DNA of 64,000 nucleotides from Bradysia coprophila (taxonomy: Eukaryota; Arthropoda; Insecta; Diptera; Sciaridae): contig NW_023503372.1 in NCBI RefSeq assembly GCF_014529535.1, positions 686,075-750,074 of the forward strand. Direction: 5' to 3'. The stretch's first letter is position 1; each line of letters begins with the position of its first letter. The notes under the pieces are model-generated. The model was not told where the DNA came from and ran no database searches. It saw only the letters and a program-made list of their open reading frames with translations. The translations under genes were made by a program, and so were the position numbers. Below are positions 1-13,844 of this stretch, one piece after another.

Positions 1-962
1 AGGCCTTATTATTCGGAATTTCTTTGAAACTGCTAAGTTACAACTTTGACTCGGGACATTATCTTGTAACGTTAAATACGCTCGCACATTTACTCAAATT
101 TTTCTCCTTCGAAAAAAAAAGTCATTCGATTAGACCCAAAGTTCTGCACTTATAAGTAAATAGCAATGAAAAAAAAACACATCAGGCGTTCATACAATAA
201 AAACTATAAAAATTATTTAAAAATAGCCGATGAATAAACCACACGAAATACATTGTTGCAATCAAACCGAATTATGTAAAAAAATATGACTAAACAGAAA
301 AATGTAGAAGAAGAAAAAAACATGGAAAAGTGCGTGTGTGAAAGATAAAAAAGCGTTCGCTTTTATACATACGAATTTGGATGCGGAAAAATACATCATC
401 ACTCATACAAAAAAAGGAGAAGAAAAACTCGGCAGAAATATAATTTTTTTGCTCAAATGTTCTTTGATAAAATACACGAAAAAAAAACCTCTCTATATAC
501 ACACCGAAGCAACTAATTTGCAAGAACATATTCAAAGCTATAATATCTCGGTTGGAGAGAACGCGGGCATGTGAGTCTAAATAATTATTTCAGGAAAGTT
601 TGTTACTTCTTATTCCTAACCGAATGTTAACATAATATTAACGTTTTGTTGAATATTATTTTCTGCGTGTTGAGTAGCACACAATTCTGCGCTGAATTTA
701 TGGAACGAAACCAAGTTTATTTAACACAAATGAGTATACTTTCGGTACGGTTTGCAGAATGCTGCGAAAGTAGTGGAAATTATCTGCGTACAAATACTGT
801 TTTAAGTTTGAGTATAAGTTTCTAAATGACAGAATTATCAGATAAAAAAGGGAAAAACTAACAGTTAGACATGGCAACGCGAAGGAGACCTAATCCAAAT
901 TTTGCTTTGAATTACTGTTAACTTTGAGAGTGTGACTAATGCACTGTTAAATTTGACAGCAT
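1..962. other. No gene seen
   Basis: AT-rich sequence with many A-runs. Short frames at 290-574 lack any recognisable domain. The only recurrent word is CGAAGGAGACC (about 880), seen again at about 1202. Confidence 0.6.
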
Positions 963-969
963 GCTGCAG

Positions 970-1090
970 GGTTGCTAGGAATCTCGAGCCGCGTCATTCA
1001 CAATAATTCACATTTTGACACATTTTGTATAAGGAAGATGTCACTTTGTGAGTTATTGTGAATGACGCGGCGCGAGATTCCCTAACACCT
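970..1090. mobile_element. 121-bp TIR element (MITE) with 7-bp target duplication
   Basis: The ends are inverted copies: AGGAATCTCGAGCCGCGTC on the left, and the same with few changes reversed on the right. The inverted match extends into ATTCACAATAA. GCTGCAG flanks both sides (963-969 and 1091-1097), a perfect 7-bp (possibly 8-bp) target duplication. No coding capacity. Confidence 0.75.
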
Positions 1091-1097
1091 GCTGCAG

Positions 1098-2717
1098 CAG
1101 TACAAAAGAGATAATTTTAATTAAGAAAGGAGTTGGATCTCTTTTGCGTCGCCAATAAGGAGACCCTTAATTAGGGTAACTCAAAGTAGGCATAGCAATT
1201 CGAAGGAGACCGAATTCAAATTTTTCTTTCAAAAATTTGACAGTACAACAAAAGAAAAATTTGAATTAGGTACAATTTACGTGGCTATATGTGTGTGTAT
1301 AGCTAGAGTCAATCCTGGTGATTATGTCAAACGATAAAACCGAATTACAAGACAAAATATTTGTTGTTGATATTGTAAACTCACTACCTTAATGAAAGTT
1401 CAGGTTTTGGGCCAAATTGGGGCTCATGCGGTTTGGATGCATATGCATATGCGATGAAATTTGGCCACTTCAACATTATAACTTCTATTTCATCGTACAT
1501 GCATCAAAACCGCATAAGACCCTATTTGCCCTAAATGCACATAAAATTACCTTTCAAATGATACCCTACACGACCATGTACTTTTTGTGTACCTCGAGAA
1601 ATTTTTGTAAGAACAGTGTAAGCCTTCGGTTTCTGCACATTTATTGTTAAAATAAATTATTCTTCTTGGATTTTTAAGTGGTCGAACTCCTTTCTAGGTA
1701 CATATAAAAATTCCACTAGAAAATGCGTCCGATTTCGGTAGGCTGTTTTTTTAAAAGAATCCCTCACTATAATTTTTGAATTGACAGGATTTTAATCTTG
1801 GACATCCAATTATTTCTAAAATTTTCACCACATCCACCCTTGACTCGCTGTCGTCGAAACAAGAATCTAGGGAGTGCTTTTTAATCACCATATATGCACT
1901 TTGTTGGTAGTGCTTTGGAAAGGTAAAACGAAAAAATAATTAAAGATCGAATTCGATGTAAAAATTGTCGGATGATAAGTCCTCCAAAATGTCGACGGAA
2001 TATTGTCAATTCGATATAAAATACCAACTATAAGCAGAGACACTATACTTCCACTGGTCTAGGTAAACTACTAGCAAATCGTTGGTTTATTTTTAACCCA
2101 ACAAAAATAGTCTAGACATAATTGTTGTATTTTAAAAATACGAAAAAAAAACTTCAAAATGTATCTATGTTGGTTCTATACGTCGCTTCTTTATGTTCAA
2201 GATTGTTTTTGTTTTCTCATTATCATCATCAATTTGACCCAATTTTAAAATCGGTTAAGAGTTAGGACACATTGTTGCATGTTTATTTTCAATAAATTTT
2301 CTTTCGTATAGCTTTTTAGAAAAAATTGGAAGGAGAGAAATATTTTTGTGGATTTATGTTATTGCGTGGTCTCATCCCATTTTTTTGCGAATACGTACGC
2401 GTGTAATTCATTAATTTTTTTTTTTTTTGTTTTCAGTTATCTATCTTCTTCTTTGGCAAAAAAGATTAGTTTTTAGAAATTTATTTCCGTTTCAGCTAGA
2501 AAATGCGAATAAAATTGAGGGCAATATGATCATTGATCAATTTCAATGATTGCATCATCATTTATCTAGGTGTTGAGTAGCTTATATTCTTTTTTTCTGA
2601 AAACAAAGGAACAAGACCAAAATTTCTTTACAAAATTTTCAAAAGAAAGAATTCTCAAAAATTCCTAACAATTAGTTTGTCTCAAATTTCTGAAGAAAAA
2701 AAAAATACAGTCGACGT
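1098..2717. other. No gene seen
   Basis: Contains a second CGAAGGAGACC repeat and, next to it, an inverted pair GAATTCAAATTTTTCTTT / AAGAAAAATTTGAATT at about 1222-1276. The rest is AT-rich with nothing recognised. Confidence 0.55.
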
Positions 2718-2942
2718 CAGTTAAATTTCGACATGAATTTGCATCAGCTGTTTTTCAGCTCATTTACTCGTTCATATACTCATTCAAACAAAAAGTCCTT
2801 ATATGCCTTTATACGGATACACTCAGGCGGTAGTAGGTGGTATTAAAAAAACAGTATAAAGACATATAATCACTTTTCTTTGTATGAATGGACCGGGCAG
2901 CTGAAAAGCAACTGAAGCAAATTCAGTTCGAAATTTCACTGG
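2718..2942. mobile_element. TIR element, copy 1 of the CAGCTGTTTTTCAGCT family
   Basis: The outer inverted ends match the pattern AGTGAAATTTCG...CTTCAGCTG. Inside them lies the self-complementary word CAGCTGTTTTTCAGCT. It is the same family as 44808-45008. The centre is unrelated AT-rich sequence. Confidence 0.65.
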
Positions 2943-4163
2943 CGCTTATTGAAAGGTTCTCGAAGATCTTTCAAAAATAATCCCTGTCGAAATTCTGTGG
3001 TTCCAAGCGAACGAATAATAGGTTTTTTTTTACCAAATAAGAAATAAAATCTCTTAAACGGTTCTAAAAAAACTCGTTTTCAATTTCAGTTCAATGCAAA
3101 CATTGCAATGATTGTCTCGCTTGGCTGGATGCTCTAGTATTCTATTATTGGGTGAATATATTCAAATTAGATTTGACTCATCATCAACGTAGTTGAGGGT
3201 TAGTAAATAACAGGACCTATTTTCCAAAAATTAGTTTCTTGAATTTACTTGAAGTTTTCCGATTTTTCTTGACATTCAAAATCGTCAAAATGCGGGAAAA
3301 ATCAAGAAATTATCGAATCTTCCTAAATTTATCGAATTTTTTATCGCAAAATTTGTGAAATTGCCTGAAGAGGTTGACAACACATCGTAGCAATCTTAAT
3401 TTATGAAAATCCATTATTTAACTACTATGTAATTATTGTGTTTTGTAAAAGAGTACTTATTATGTAGGTCTGGGTACCCATCAAAGATGCTTTTACTTCA
3501 CTAATTTTAACATGATTACTAAAAACGCTGATCGTTCATTGTTGTCATCGATCGGTAACATCATTGACAAATGTTAAACCGTTACCCAATATATAACAGA
3601 AGATGGATTCTTTTGAAAAACAGCCTACCGAAATCAGACCCATTTACAGCGGACTTTTTTACATGTCCCTAGAAGCCAAAACGACTTTCAAAAAAATTCC
3701 GCTTGTGTGGCTGGTAAGAGTTGATTAAAACCGGAAAACATGCACTTTTCTTACGGAAATTTTTGCAGGCACATGAAACGTAAAATTCGGGGTGTCATTA
3801 CAAAAAGTAATTGCAAGTACTTTCGGGAAGTTTTTGCAAATTCATTCACGCTGAAATATCGGCAGCTCAAAAAATGGATTAAAATTTGGCTATTTCGTTA
3901 AAGCTTCCCATTGTTGTTTTTTCGACAAGGGAGATAGTCAATTCTAATGTCCGCAAGAAAAACGACCAATTGTTTTCAAAACTAGGCACAATCTACACAC
4001 GATGGAAATAATTGATAAAATTGACAAATTATTGCAAAAAAGAAGTGGGAAGAAAGGTCTTATTTTCCTATTGCAATTTTTATCCAGATCTATCACATTA
4101 ATTCATAAGACATCCACGAATAATGACAGACAAAATATTTGTTCTTTATGTTTCGTGGAATAT
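2943..4163. other. No gene seen; repeat fragments
   Basis: A TTTTCC-type degenerate tract lies at about 3236-3365. A weak piggyBac-like MITE fragment lies at about 3484-3592 (CTTTTACTTCACTAATTTTA). Nothing else is recognised. Confidence 0.5.
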
Positions 4164-4352
4164 TACTTTTAACAGATGGCCAGTATGAGAAGCAGTACAT
4201 ACAATTATCGAATCTATTACTTGATTTGATTTTCAACAGATTGATACAAAATCTTCTACTTCATTTGTTTCAACATAAAATATTCTATATAATTTCACAT
4301 CAGGCACATCCGCATCACTAATTTTCGTCGTTGCTACTGATAACAGATGATG
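4164..4352. mobile_element. piggyBac-like MITE, decayed copy
   Basis: It contains TTTAACAGATGGCCAGTATG, AAAATCTTCTACTTCATTTG and CGTCGTTGCTACTGATAACA in the family order and spacing. The outermost TIR is eroded. Confidence 0.6.
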
Positions 4353-6124
4353 CAGAACCAGTTTGCAATCTTGACAACTCTAGGGTGCATTGTTGGCTCA
4401 TTAAAAAATAAATAAAATTTCCACTCCAAACGGCTTGATATACACGAAAGAAAACAAAACGTCTGTATGAAATGAATAACGATACAAAAGATACAAACAA
4501 GAAATGATCGGCAAGACACGCATGATTTTAAAAGACATTCTGTTTCGCAGTTCAAACTAAATAATATGCGTGAAATCGTCTCTGGCGAATGTAAATTGAT
4601 GAATTAAAAGTGTAGATGCGTGATCGAACAATAATTATGCGTGGCGCATATTAAAATCGAAAAAGATAAAAATGTAAATAAAATCAAAAAGTTTTATCGG
4701 AATCATGATTATTATGGAATTGGTCAGAATTTCCGAAAGACTTCTGCTGTACGATGAACAGCAGAATTTCTGGCTGCCTTTCCTGACTTACTAAAAATAG
4801 ATTATTTAATTGTCTGAAAACTGAAAAAAGAAACTCAATTGCACGCACTTCGAATAAAATTATTTATTTTCGGTATCTTTCTCGCAATATGTTTATCCAA
4901 ATGTATATATGCGTGTGATTGTGCAATTCGTACTCAAAAAAATTTACATTGCTGATAACACACCACAAATAAAAAAAAATGTATTTTTGGTATATCGCAC
5001 CAAAAATTTTGCGTATGGAATTGTTCGCACATTTGTATGCGTTGCGAAAATAAAAATGAATAGGAAAAAAAAATTGGAACTGAAATGTGCGTTTAGAGAT
5101 AAAGATTCCAAATATACCAATACTGACAAATCGGCAAATAGAAAAAAAAACATTTCTTGTATCTACATAGGAAATACATAATCAACACTGTACTTTTGTA
5201 CACTCTTTCCATCCAATATACCAATGAAAACTTATGTAATAGTGCGCGCGTTGGGGCCAGTAACCTCATAGCCTTGACGATTTTGCGAACCTACTAAAAA
5301 AGTTCTTGTGGTGGTTGGCATAATATAACGAAGAAAAAAAAATTGAAAAAAATTAGAGATAGATATTAGTAAGCTTGTATGTTTCAGCTTAAGGCAGCCT
5401 GTATGTATGTTCGTTTGTTGTTTTTTTTTAAACACGAAATAGCTCAGATACAATTTGATTTTATTAGAGACGAATCGTAGATTAATTTCAAATCTCGGTG
5501 TTGGAGATATGATGTTTTGTATACTTATATGCTGCTAGGCTATAACTACATGTCGCTGGTGTTGTTGTTTTTTCCTGTCTTTTTCTTCTTTCAGTTCATT
5601 CTTCTAAAATAAATAATTTACCATCAATGATGGACAATAATGAATGAATTATTTGAAAATGTTATTGTTGTAACATTACATCATGCAAAGATAAATTCTC
5701 TCGTTTCAGCTCAATAATAATTGCACTGAAATATGTTCAAAATGGATTCGCTTCGGGATTTGGTTTGGAAATAATTTAACAAAATTTACGTGGCATTTTT
5801 ATCCTTTATGACTGTTGATATTTCTGATGACGTTTCCTAGACGACAAGCATGTCATTAATCGTTACTGAATCTGCTACTTGTTTCGATCAAAGTATTTTT
5901 AGCAGATTCTTTTACTTCAATACACATTGCTTACTACTGTCCTAAGCGTTACAGGTGATATAGCTGTTGGTGATATATTGTTCAGCCTCCACCTACTGTT
6001 TAATCCTTGCAATACTGGGAATGTTAGATTGCTTGGCACAATGTGGGAAGGAGTAAATTTTCGAAATTATTATCTCGTAATTTATAAACAGCAAATTTCA
6101 AGAACTGCAATTAGTTAATTTAGT
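4353..6124. other. No gene seen
   Basis: AT-rich. Frames of 60-90 codons overlap on both strands with A-run composition. I see no domain. Confidence 0.55.
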
Positions 6125-6126
6125 TA

Positions 6127-6250
6127 CAGTGAACGACATCTCAAATGTCTCACTGTCAAATTTTTCTGAGAATTTTATTGTGTCATTGCAAATTCACAAT
6201 AACATTCTCTGAAAAAAATGACAGTGAGACATTTGAGATGTCGTTCACTG
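6127..6250. mobile_element. 124-bp Tc1/mariner-like MITE with TA target duplication, copy 1
   Basis: A near-perfect palindrome with ends CAGTGAACGACATCTC and its reverse complement, flanked by TA on both sides (6125-6126 and 6251-6252). The arms run through AAATGTCTCACTGTCA. A second copy of identical length lies at 28945-29068. CAGT-type ends with TA duplication are typical of Tc1/mariner-derived MITEs. No ORF. Confidence 0.85.
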
Positions 6251-6252
6251 TA

Positions 6253-9200
6253 TTTCAAACTTAATTTCGTATTTATTGTTTTGTATTGTCTTGAGTTTAC
6301 ACAACTAGGAATGAAAAAAAGAGTTTTTATGAGTACAATACCCAAATTTTCAGTCTTCACAGATAGTAATGCCATATTTAATATATGGACCTAGATTTAA
6401 GTCTAGTAGAGATTAACAGTACGCGACTGAATCTTGTTCGGAATTAAGATTTAATCCATCGGGAATTACTTTCATTACTTCGAACTGGTAAAATTAAACT
6501 TTCTTAGGTGAGTCGACAGAAAATCTGAGAACCGACATGTATTCTTTATCCCACACTTTTTTGGGTTTTGGGATTGTGTGTTGTTAAATTTGGTCTAACA
6601 AATGAAAATCTAGATTATATGTTTCAGAATTTCGTTATAGTTCGCGCATATCTAGCAAGAAAGGAGAAAGTAAAAATCTAGATTTTCATTTGTTAAATTT
6701 TTGTGGAAGCAATAACAAACCACAACAAAATCTAAATCCGAAACATGCAATTATTGACTTTTCTGTGAGTCCTGCACGTAGTGACATTTTTTATTTATCT
6801 TAAATGAGAACTTCGAAAAATTGTCAACGTCTGGGACATCGGTATTTTTATAAGGAAAATCAAATTTGACAAAAATACAAAATTTCTGTCAAGTTGGACT
6901 TACTGATAAAAAACGTCAAATGTCCTAAAATAACGAAAACATGCGCTCTATACTTTTGCATTTTTTTAAAAATATATTTTTGCGTGCAGAAGGGGAAGGC
7001 GTTGTCCAAAAGCTGTCTTAGTATGCGCACTTCTTGATTATTCCCACAGAAATTACGTCGAACCAACGAGAATCTAGATTATTCATTTTTTTGTTCAGTT
7101 GCAAGTCGTGAGCGAGTTTCTAGCAGAATGTCAGAAATTAAAAATTCAGGTTTTCATTGGTTACAGGAAATTTATGTAGGAACGACTGCAAATCCTAAAT
7201 TATATCAGGTTTTCACTTTTGATTAATGGGATTTCGTTAAAAATAGTTAGCAATACAACGCTACCAAAAAAAAAGTTATTTGTTTACCGAGGGAGCAGAG
7301 AACGCGAATCGTTCGTGTTGGCATTTCCTAATTTTCTTCCAGATGTGAACGCTTTTCTACAAGATTCAAAAACATTAATTTGTTAAACTGTTTTTCAAAA
7401 TGAAAACCAAAGTGACAATTTGAGGTGGAAAATGTATATTTTATCACCTATCAAAGCGTTAGGGGAGAATATAGACATTTTCTCACCGGAACTGTCATCA
7501 GACAAAGTGCCAACAAAACTTCTATTTCTTAAGGCCTTTGGTGTGGAGAAAATAAGGCTAATCATACCGCACATATGAAACAGTATAGAACATTTCATAC
7601 AGCATACCACTGAGCTTTAATTGTTTTCGAGGTGTGCTAGCATTAAGATCAGACAGATCGAAATTGCAAGCGATTACACTCATCTACCAACAAAAAAAGC
7701 ATATTCCACACCAAATGCCAAAAATAACCAATCGTCCAAAAATGATTTCACCATTGCATAAATATCCGCACTAATTATACTTCGTGTACCTAATTCCTGG
7801 AAAACTGTTTTTGAAAAAAATTTCCATTTTAACATTTTTATCTAGTGTTACGTTCGTGTATAATATCCACACTACACATATCTCTGCTATTTTCGATGTA
7901 ACGTAATGTCGAATTATAGAACAAATGCATATGTATTTTGAGTTTGTTATGTAAACATGTCATAAGAAGAAGTAAAAAAAAATGTTTCGAAACGTAATAT
8001 GCATTGAAGGCCATCCGTTTATTTATTGATATACTAAACGATGTACATTATAACATGCTGGTTTGTAGCAGATAAGCGTTTTTTTTTAACTCAATTATTT
8101 GTGCAGAACTCCCCAAAATGCACCATTTAGGTAAATATGGTCTTTTTTTACCAAGAACAGGATTAAATGTCGTTCTATGTTTTTCACGCAGTGTATACAG
8201 CTTTCATAATGCGATCATTTTTCAAAATGTGGCATTTTTTTTTCTAAATTATATTAATATCCGCTGTGTCAACTCTGGGATTATTATAATACTTTCGGTA
8301 ATAAGTTAAATAAATATTTTGAATAAATTTGAATAATTTTTTATATGTGCCACTAATATTCCGATTGTGCAATCAAATATTTAAGATAAGAAATAAGGAA
8401 ATGGTTCGCTGAAAACTAAGACGCATTTTGGTTTAAGAATTTAATAATTTTTTTTGCAAGAATGCTCTTTTATAGCATCACATAAAGTTAGATGGTTAAA
8501 ACGGGTTTATTGATTGAATTATTTACGTGTTTTCTGAAAATGGCTAAATTATCAGCTAAGATGACCACAATTGATAAGTATGGGTCCATATAAACACGGC
8601 ACACAATTTAAGAATCACATTAAGGGAAATTAAGTCGTGAGGAGTTTCGAATTAGAGAAAACTTTGCATTCTCATCGAAGTAACAAAATGAAGCAACAAG
8701 ATAGTTATTTGCCTAAGTGTCTTGGAGTACGATTGATTTTAGGTAATTTCGCAATTTTTTCCAACAGAGGTGCGTACGTATAAAAAATTTACATGCGAAA
8801 GACTGAAAATCCGAGAAATTTCTAAAATACTTCGAGGGATTTTTTTTGTAAATAAACAAGGCTCCGTCGGAGCTTCTTTTTAGCGACGCTTTGTTTACAT
8901 TCCCAGATAGCCCATGGCCGCAGTAGTCTAAAACCGCAGTTATGAAAGATATCTGTACTTGCCCCGTATCTCCTGGACAATACCTATCCAATGAACCCAC
9001 ACGCATATATGTCTTTTGGTGAAAAAAAAATTTTACCATTCAAAGTGCCAAGTTTCACGTAGATAGGAACGCCACCTGGATATTTTGAAAATCGTAAATA
9101 CAAATCGTAAGCGCTACATCAAACGAAATGTGACGCTGCACTTAAATTCATGCGAAACTGGGGTTTCTTATATTTTGTGATCCATTGAAGATTTGCACTA

Positions 9201-10076
9201 CCTTCAGTGTTTTTATACTTTGAAGACGAGGTTTATACATTAACATTATCTAAAATAATAAAAATCTATCATTTCATCTGCAGTTGACATCAAAGTTAAT
9301 AGCCCTTCTGGATTCGCTTCTATTGGAATTTTTTTTAGTCTCTAAAATCGAACATTTACTTTATAATGTGTTCAATTTAGCAACACTACTAGGGTTTTTT
9401 TACCATGTTCTTGGAGTATCGTCATATAATCAATCACTTTTATCGTTTTAACATTTTTCTGGTATTTAATACAAAATCTATTACTTCGTTAGCTTTAACT
9501 TTACTTTAAATTACAATTTTTTTTACAAAATCTTTTCTGCCTTTATTTTTGACCTGCGACAAAAGTTCAATGTTTGTGTAACGAACGCTAATGTGATAAA
9601 ATTTGATTGTCTTGGCAAATAAATGAGTCAAATTCACTTATTCGTCTTTTACTTGCTACCTGTGTCATGGTCTAAGAATATATTTTCTTTTGGCCATAAG
9701 CACATAGGGAACAAGAACACTTATTCCAGAGTTAGAAACTTGATTTCCCCACGCGTGGCTCAACTCCGATCCAGATTCACGTGCCGTTGAATCTCTAAAA
9801 GTTTACAGAATTTATTCTGTCCTTATACAGGATTTTGTTGACAGTATCTCGTTCTAAGTTTCGAATCATTGATTGAAGAATCCCGTGTAGATCAAAGCCG
9901 ATGCGCTTTTAACCAGAACGTTTTTGAAAAGTGGATCACAATGGTTGCCCAATACTCATGGATTAACACATTAGAAACCCGCCACCAACTAACGAGATGG
10001 CGAAGGCAAAGGTGCCAGAGCACCACTCATGACAATAGTCATTCTATCATCATTGTAATCGACCAGGACCAATGCT
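6253..10076. other. No gene seen
   Basis: Apart from the inverted repeat at 6597-6696, nothing is recognised. A 108-codon frame (8713-9039, -) has no recognisable domain. Confidence 0.5.
6597..6696. repeat. Inverted repeat AACAAATGAAAATCTAGATT
   Basis: The 20-bp word lies at 6598-6617 and its complement at about 6677-6696. Related AATCTAGATT words recur near 7070. It is probably an eroded TIR element. Confidence 0.5.
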
Positions 10077-10715
10077 ACAAAACTTTATTTTACCTGGAAA
10101 AAATACTAATTCCAGGGGTGGCGTTATCTAATAGGCATAACAAACACCAAAACAAACAAACAGAGCATAATTACTCTTCCCTTTCCCATGGATCGCGTGA
10201 AGCGAAAGTAAAGATAAAATGCTGTTTCGACCTCCAGATACAGTGGCGGTCAGAGGTAACGCTTGGTCTTTCTGTTTTTCTGTTTGTTTTTTCGAAGGGT
10301 TTTTATTCCGTCTTTGTTTTTTGATTGAAATGAATTTTCTCTTCTGCTATGTTTTGTGGGTACATTTTCATAGTAGCTTCTCACTAAATTTCGAAATTCC
10401 CATCGAAAGGTGGCAGAACTTTTATTGTAAATTTTCAAATTACTAATTCAATCAGAAAATTTACTGCTGTCTAGTGACCAGTGGAAACGACTGGAGATGG
10501 TTAGACCACGCTAACCTCTGACCGCCACTGTACACGGAGGTCGAAACAGCATTTTGTCTCCACTTTCGCTTCACGCGATCCATGGGAAAGGGAAGAGTGA
10601 TTATGCTCTGTTTGTTTCTTTTGGCGTATTCGTTTGAACTTAATTTTTTCTGCGTATTAGATAACACCACCCCTGGAATTAGTATGCTTTCCAGGTAAAA
10701 TAAAGTTTTGCACCT
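10077..10715. repeat. Foldback element: two ~200-bp inverted arms
   Basis: Arms 10077-10268 and 10502-10715 are reverse complements with scattered mismatches and small indels. Shared words include AAACTTTATTTTACCTGG, ATTCCAGGGGTGG, CCATGGATCGCGTGAAGCG and CAGTGGCGGTCAGAGGT. The inner CAGTGGCGG / CCGCCACTG pair (10241 and 10530) resembles hAT termini. Open frames of 151 and 91 codons here are by-products of the arms. No target duplication was found. Confidence 0.75.
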
Positions 10716-12860
10716 TTGGAATTTGACCTCGAGCATTCATGACTTACCTTAAAATTAAACTAGACTATGGGTATTGATTTCTTCAGGTCAGTGTTTCATT
10801 ACCTGAATTACTCCGGCTAAGTCTAACGTTTCACAGACGACAACCGGAAGTTTTATTATCGAATCAAAAACTACTTTAAAACTAATAAGTTTCAAGAGAT
10901 GCATGCGAAATCTTTTACTTCATTTCTTTAACTGTGCCCTACTGTGGCGCTCTATTATTATTCCATTGAGAAAGTGTTTTTTCTAATAGTTATCAAGCAA
11001 ATTGAACCCAAATAAAATGTTTATCGCTTGCAACGAAATATACAAATAATGTTACATGTTATAACACGACGTGTAAATTACTATTTACGCACTTTATGTT
11101 TATTTATGACTTTTTATTTTCCGTAAAAAAATTGTGATAAGAAAATCGTTTGAATTTGAAAGCAAAGCAAAAAAAATGGTGTTGCACACCATTACCCAAA
11201 ATTAGAAGTGAATATCGTTAGATGTGTACGTATGTAAAAAAAATAGAAATGAGCTATTGGCTCTGCTCGGCCATTCAACTTTATATGAAAAAAAAATATT
11301 TTCGCAAATGTACCCAAATTACAAACTTTGTTTGACTTTTTGGCAAATAATAAAATATTCATATCGGTCAACGGCATAACGCACCATAAACGATGAGGCG
11401 AAAATAGAGTAATGTAGTTAGTTGCTAGTCAGGTAAGAGTCTTTCGTCTTTGTTTCTTCAATTCGACATGTAACGTTCCGGAAAGGATGGTTGGTTGTCG
11501 ATGTGGAATGTGTGGTCCACTGACACGTAAGCACTAGATTCTAGTGACTAGAATAGTATATTTATGACCACTAAATTTCCTTTCTAAAATTCAGCTAGTG
11601 ATAGTGATAGATTGTATTTTACGGATTTTTAGACAGCACCTCCCCCTTGTCACGTAAAAAGAGTCAAACTTATACCAAATTTGTAATAAAATCCCCTCCC
11701 CCTAACGACTTGACTTCATTTGTGTACAGTCCAAAAGTCTAAAGTAGTAAAATAGCTAGCGCCAGCCATGATGTTGTTTTACTTAGCGCTGAAACAGGAC
11801 CTACCGACAAAGCAAAGGAGCTTCTAACAGAATCTTTTTCAAGAAAATAATTTCTTGAAATTTCTAGATTTTCTCTAAATTTCCCAAATTTTCTTCAAAT
11901 TTTCTTCTCGGAAAGCATCGAGTAGAAAGTCTCAAGAAATTTCGAGAAAGCAAAGAAAAGTCAAGTTATCTTCCCAAAAATTGGCTTTCGTTTTTGAGTT
12001 TGGGCTTCTTGTCTTCTGACTGGATTTTACGGAAATCGTACCTCCCTAGCTACGCACTATCGATAGCAAATCGAATGAATAAAATTTGCAAATAAAATTA
12101 CAGCACAATCGTAATGAATATCATCATAATCGAAATGCGTCGCTATACACCCAATTCTCTGAACTGCGTGTGTACTTCAGTACTTGGCATCGTTATTCAA
12201 TTTTATTTTCTAAGTTTTTTTTTTCTATTTGAGTTTTACGCAATTTATCTGGCATCTGAAATATACAAATTTTTTTCTTCTTCGTTATTTCCGAAAAAAC
12301 GCACACGAGCTGCGTTAGATTGTAGATAAATTCTAAAAAAAAAAATTATGCGAGAACCGCACAAGTTCAATGGATTCCAAATGTCACATTTGCAACTTTG
12401 TTTTTCAACCTTGAAAACGAATAATTTAGTGCAATGTGTGTGTTGTATGGACAAAGAATTGTTAGCTTTTCGTTCGGTACACATAGTTGATTAAGTAGGT
12501 ATGTCTCGACAAAATTCACGCATTATACGCATGTGGTTTCGTTTTTCTCAACTCTGTCATTCGATTATTTTTAAATGAATTTTTATTTTTAGGGGTCAAA
12601 GTCATTGAGATTACAGTTTAACAGTTTGTCGGTTAGATATCTGTTAATTGGGGGATTGACATTGTTTAATTATTAAGGCTACAGTTTCTTCAATATCTTA
12701 TCTTCTGCTAAATACAAAAATTGTGAAAAAAAATTTGATGAAAATTGTGAATCAGCGAATATACATCGAATCAAACAAAGTCGACAATATCCTGCCTGAA
12801 TGTCCTTTTTTAGTGTGCTTATTCTTTTGCTAACGGCAAGAGTACCACTTTTCACTCATT
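10716..12860. other. No gene seen
   Basis: A degenerate TTTCT/TTTCC tract is at about 11830-11960. A partial CTTTTACTTCATTTCTTTAA word of the piggyBac-like family is at about 10912. Otherwise AT-rich. Confidence 0.5.
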
Positions 12861-13010
12861 AAAATCTTTTACTTCTTTAGTTTCAAGTATAGCTTGTGAA
12901 TCGAAATCTTTTACTTCATTAATTTTAACATCCATTTTTTATTTAAGACAACATTTGATCAAACTGAAGGCCTTTTACTATCGTCGTTCGTTATCGATAA
13001 CAGATGACTA
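12861..13010. mobile_element. piggyBac-like MITE, partial copy
   Basis: AATCTTTTACTTCATTAATT is followed after about 80 bp by CGTCGTTCGTTATCGATAAC and CAGATGACTACC, as in the intact copy. A second AATCTTTTACTTC lies just upstream. The outer ends are not recognisable. Confidence 0.5.
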
Positions 13011-13404
13011 CCAGGAGGTCATTCTCTTCATTCCTGATTACATGAATATTTCCTCCAAATGTTCCCATTAGATGGACAGCATTCGTCCTCTGGTTACCTT
13101 TACATATATGATAAATATAGAGCAATTTTCAATAAATTGTTACAGACTATGAACTATGGCTCTCTCAGTCCAAGAAATCGACAAGAGCGCAAAAGTACAA
13201 ACTTATGCGTTGTTTTAACTATTGTTTTGACCTTCTTTCTCCAGTAGTCATACGAAGAACTTCACCCAATTTATCGACGAATTGAACAGTTTAACAGTCC
13301 TCACAATTACTATTACATGCTTTTGGTTTCCCAATGGTCAATGTGGCTTTTCTTCACAACAAGAAAATTGGTTTAGGTTTTGAAACCTAGGCGACTTGTA
13401 TTAC

Positions 13405-13570
13405 TTCCCTGTGAATTATCCACCAGACTGAAAAAACTTGGAATTATTACAATTATTACCCAGGAAATTATCGCCCGAGAACTATAACCCAGCATATTGT
13501 TGCAAACTATCACCCGGTTATTATCACCCTATTCTATCCACCTGGGAATTATCAACCAAAACAATTAGAA
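13405..13570 (+). repeat. Degenerate GGAATTATCACCC-type repeats
   Basis: GAATTATCCACCAG, GGAATTATTAC, GGAAATTATCGCCC, AACTATCACCC, GTTATTATCACCC and GGGAATTATCAACC follow each other at intervals of roughly 15-40 bp. A related pair lies at 50262-50313 (GGGGAATTATCCCCCAG and GCGAATTATCGCC). Confidence 0.55.
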
Positions 13571-13844
13571 CCAAAATTTTGTAGAGGTACATTCAAATGG
13601 CCGTTTCTTTTGTGACTGACTTTTACATGTTGTAAAACGGAAAATCACTTAAGGTCGTTGCAAATAGCTGGAACATGATTCATGGGTCATATCTCTCATT
13701 ATTCTGGACGATAATTCCATTTTTTTAGTCTGGGCAATATCAGTCACCAATGGCCAATAGGATGTTATATTCAAATAACACGATCAAATCGCTCTAATTA
13801 CGTCGGTTTCGTTGTTTCTAAAATATTTTAAACCCTCGATTATA

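Noticed and set aside
8713..9039. A 108-codon frame on - as a gene
   Set aside because: No homology recognised, no upstream or downstream signals, and a low-complexity surrounding.
9869..10324. A 151-codon open frame on +
   Set aside because: It lies largely in one arm of the foldback 10077-10715, and the other arm gives a similar frame in reverse. It has no domain, so it is a by-product of the repeat.
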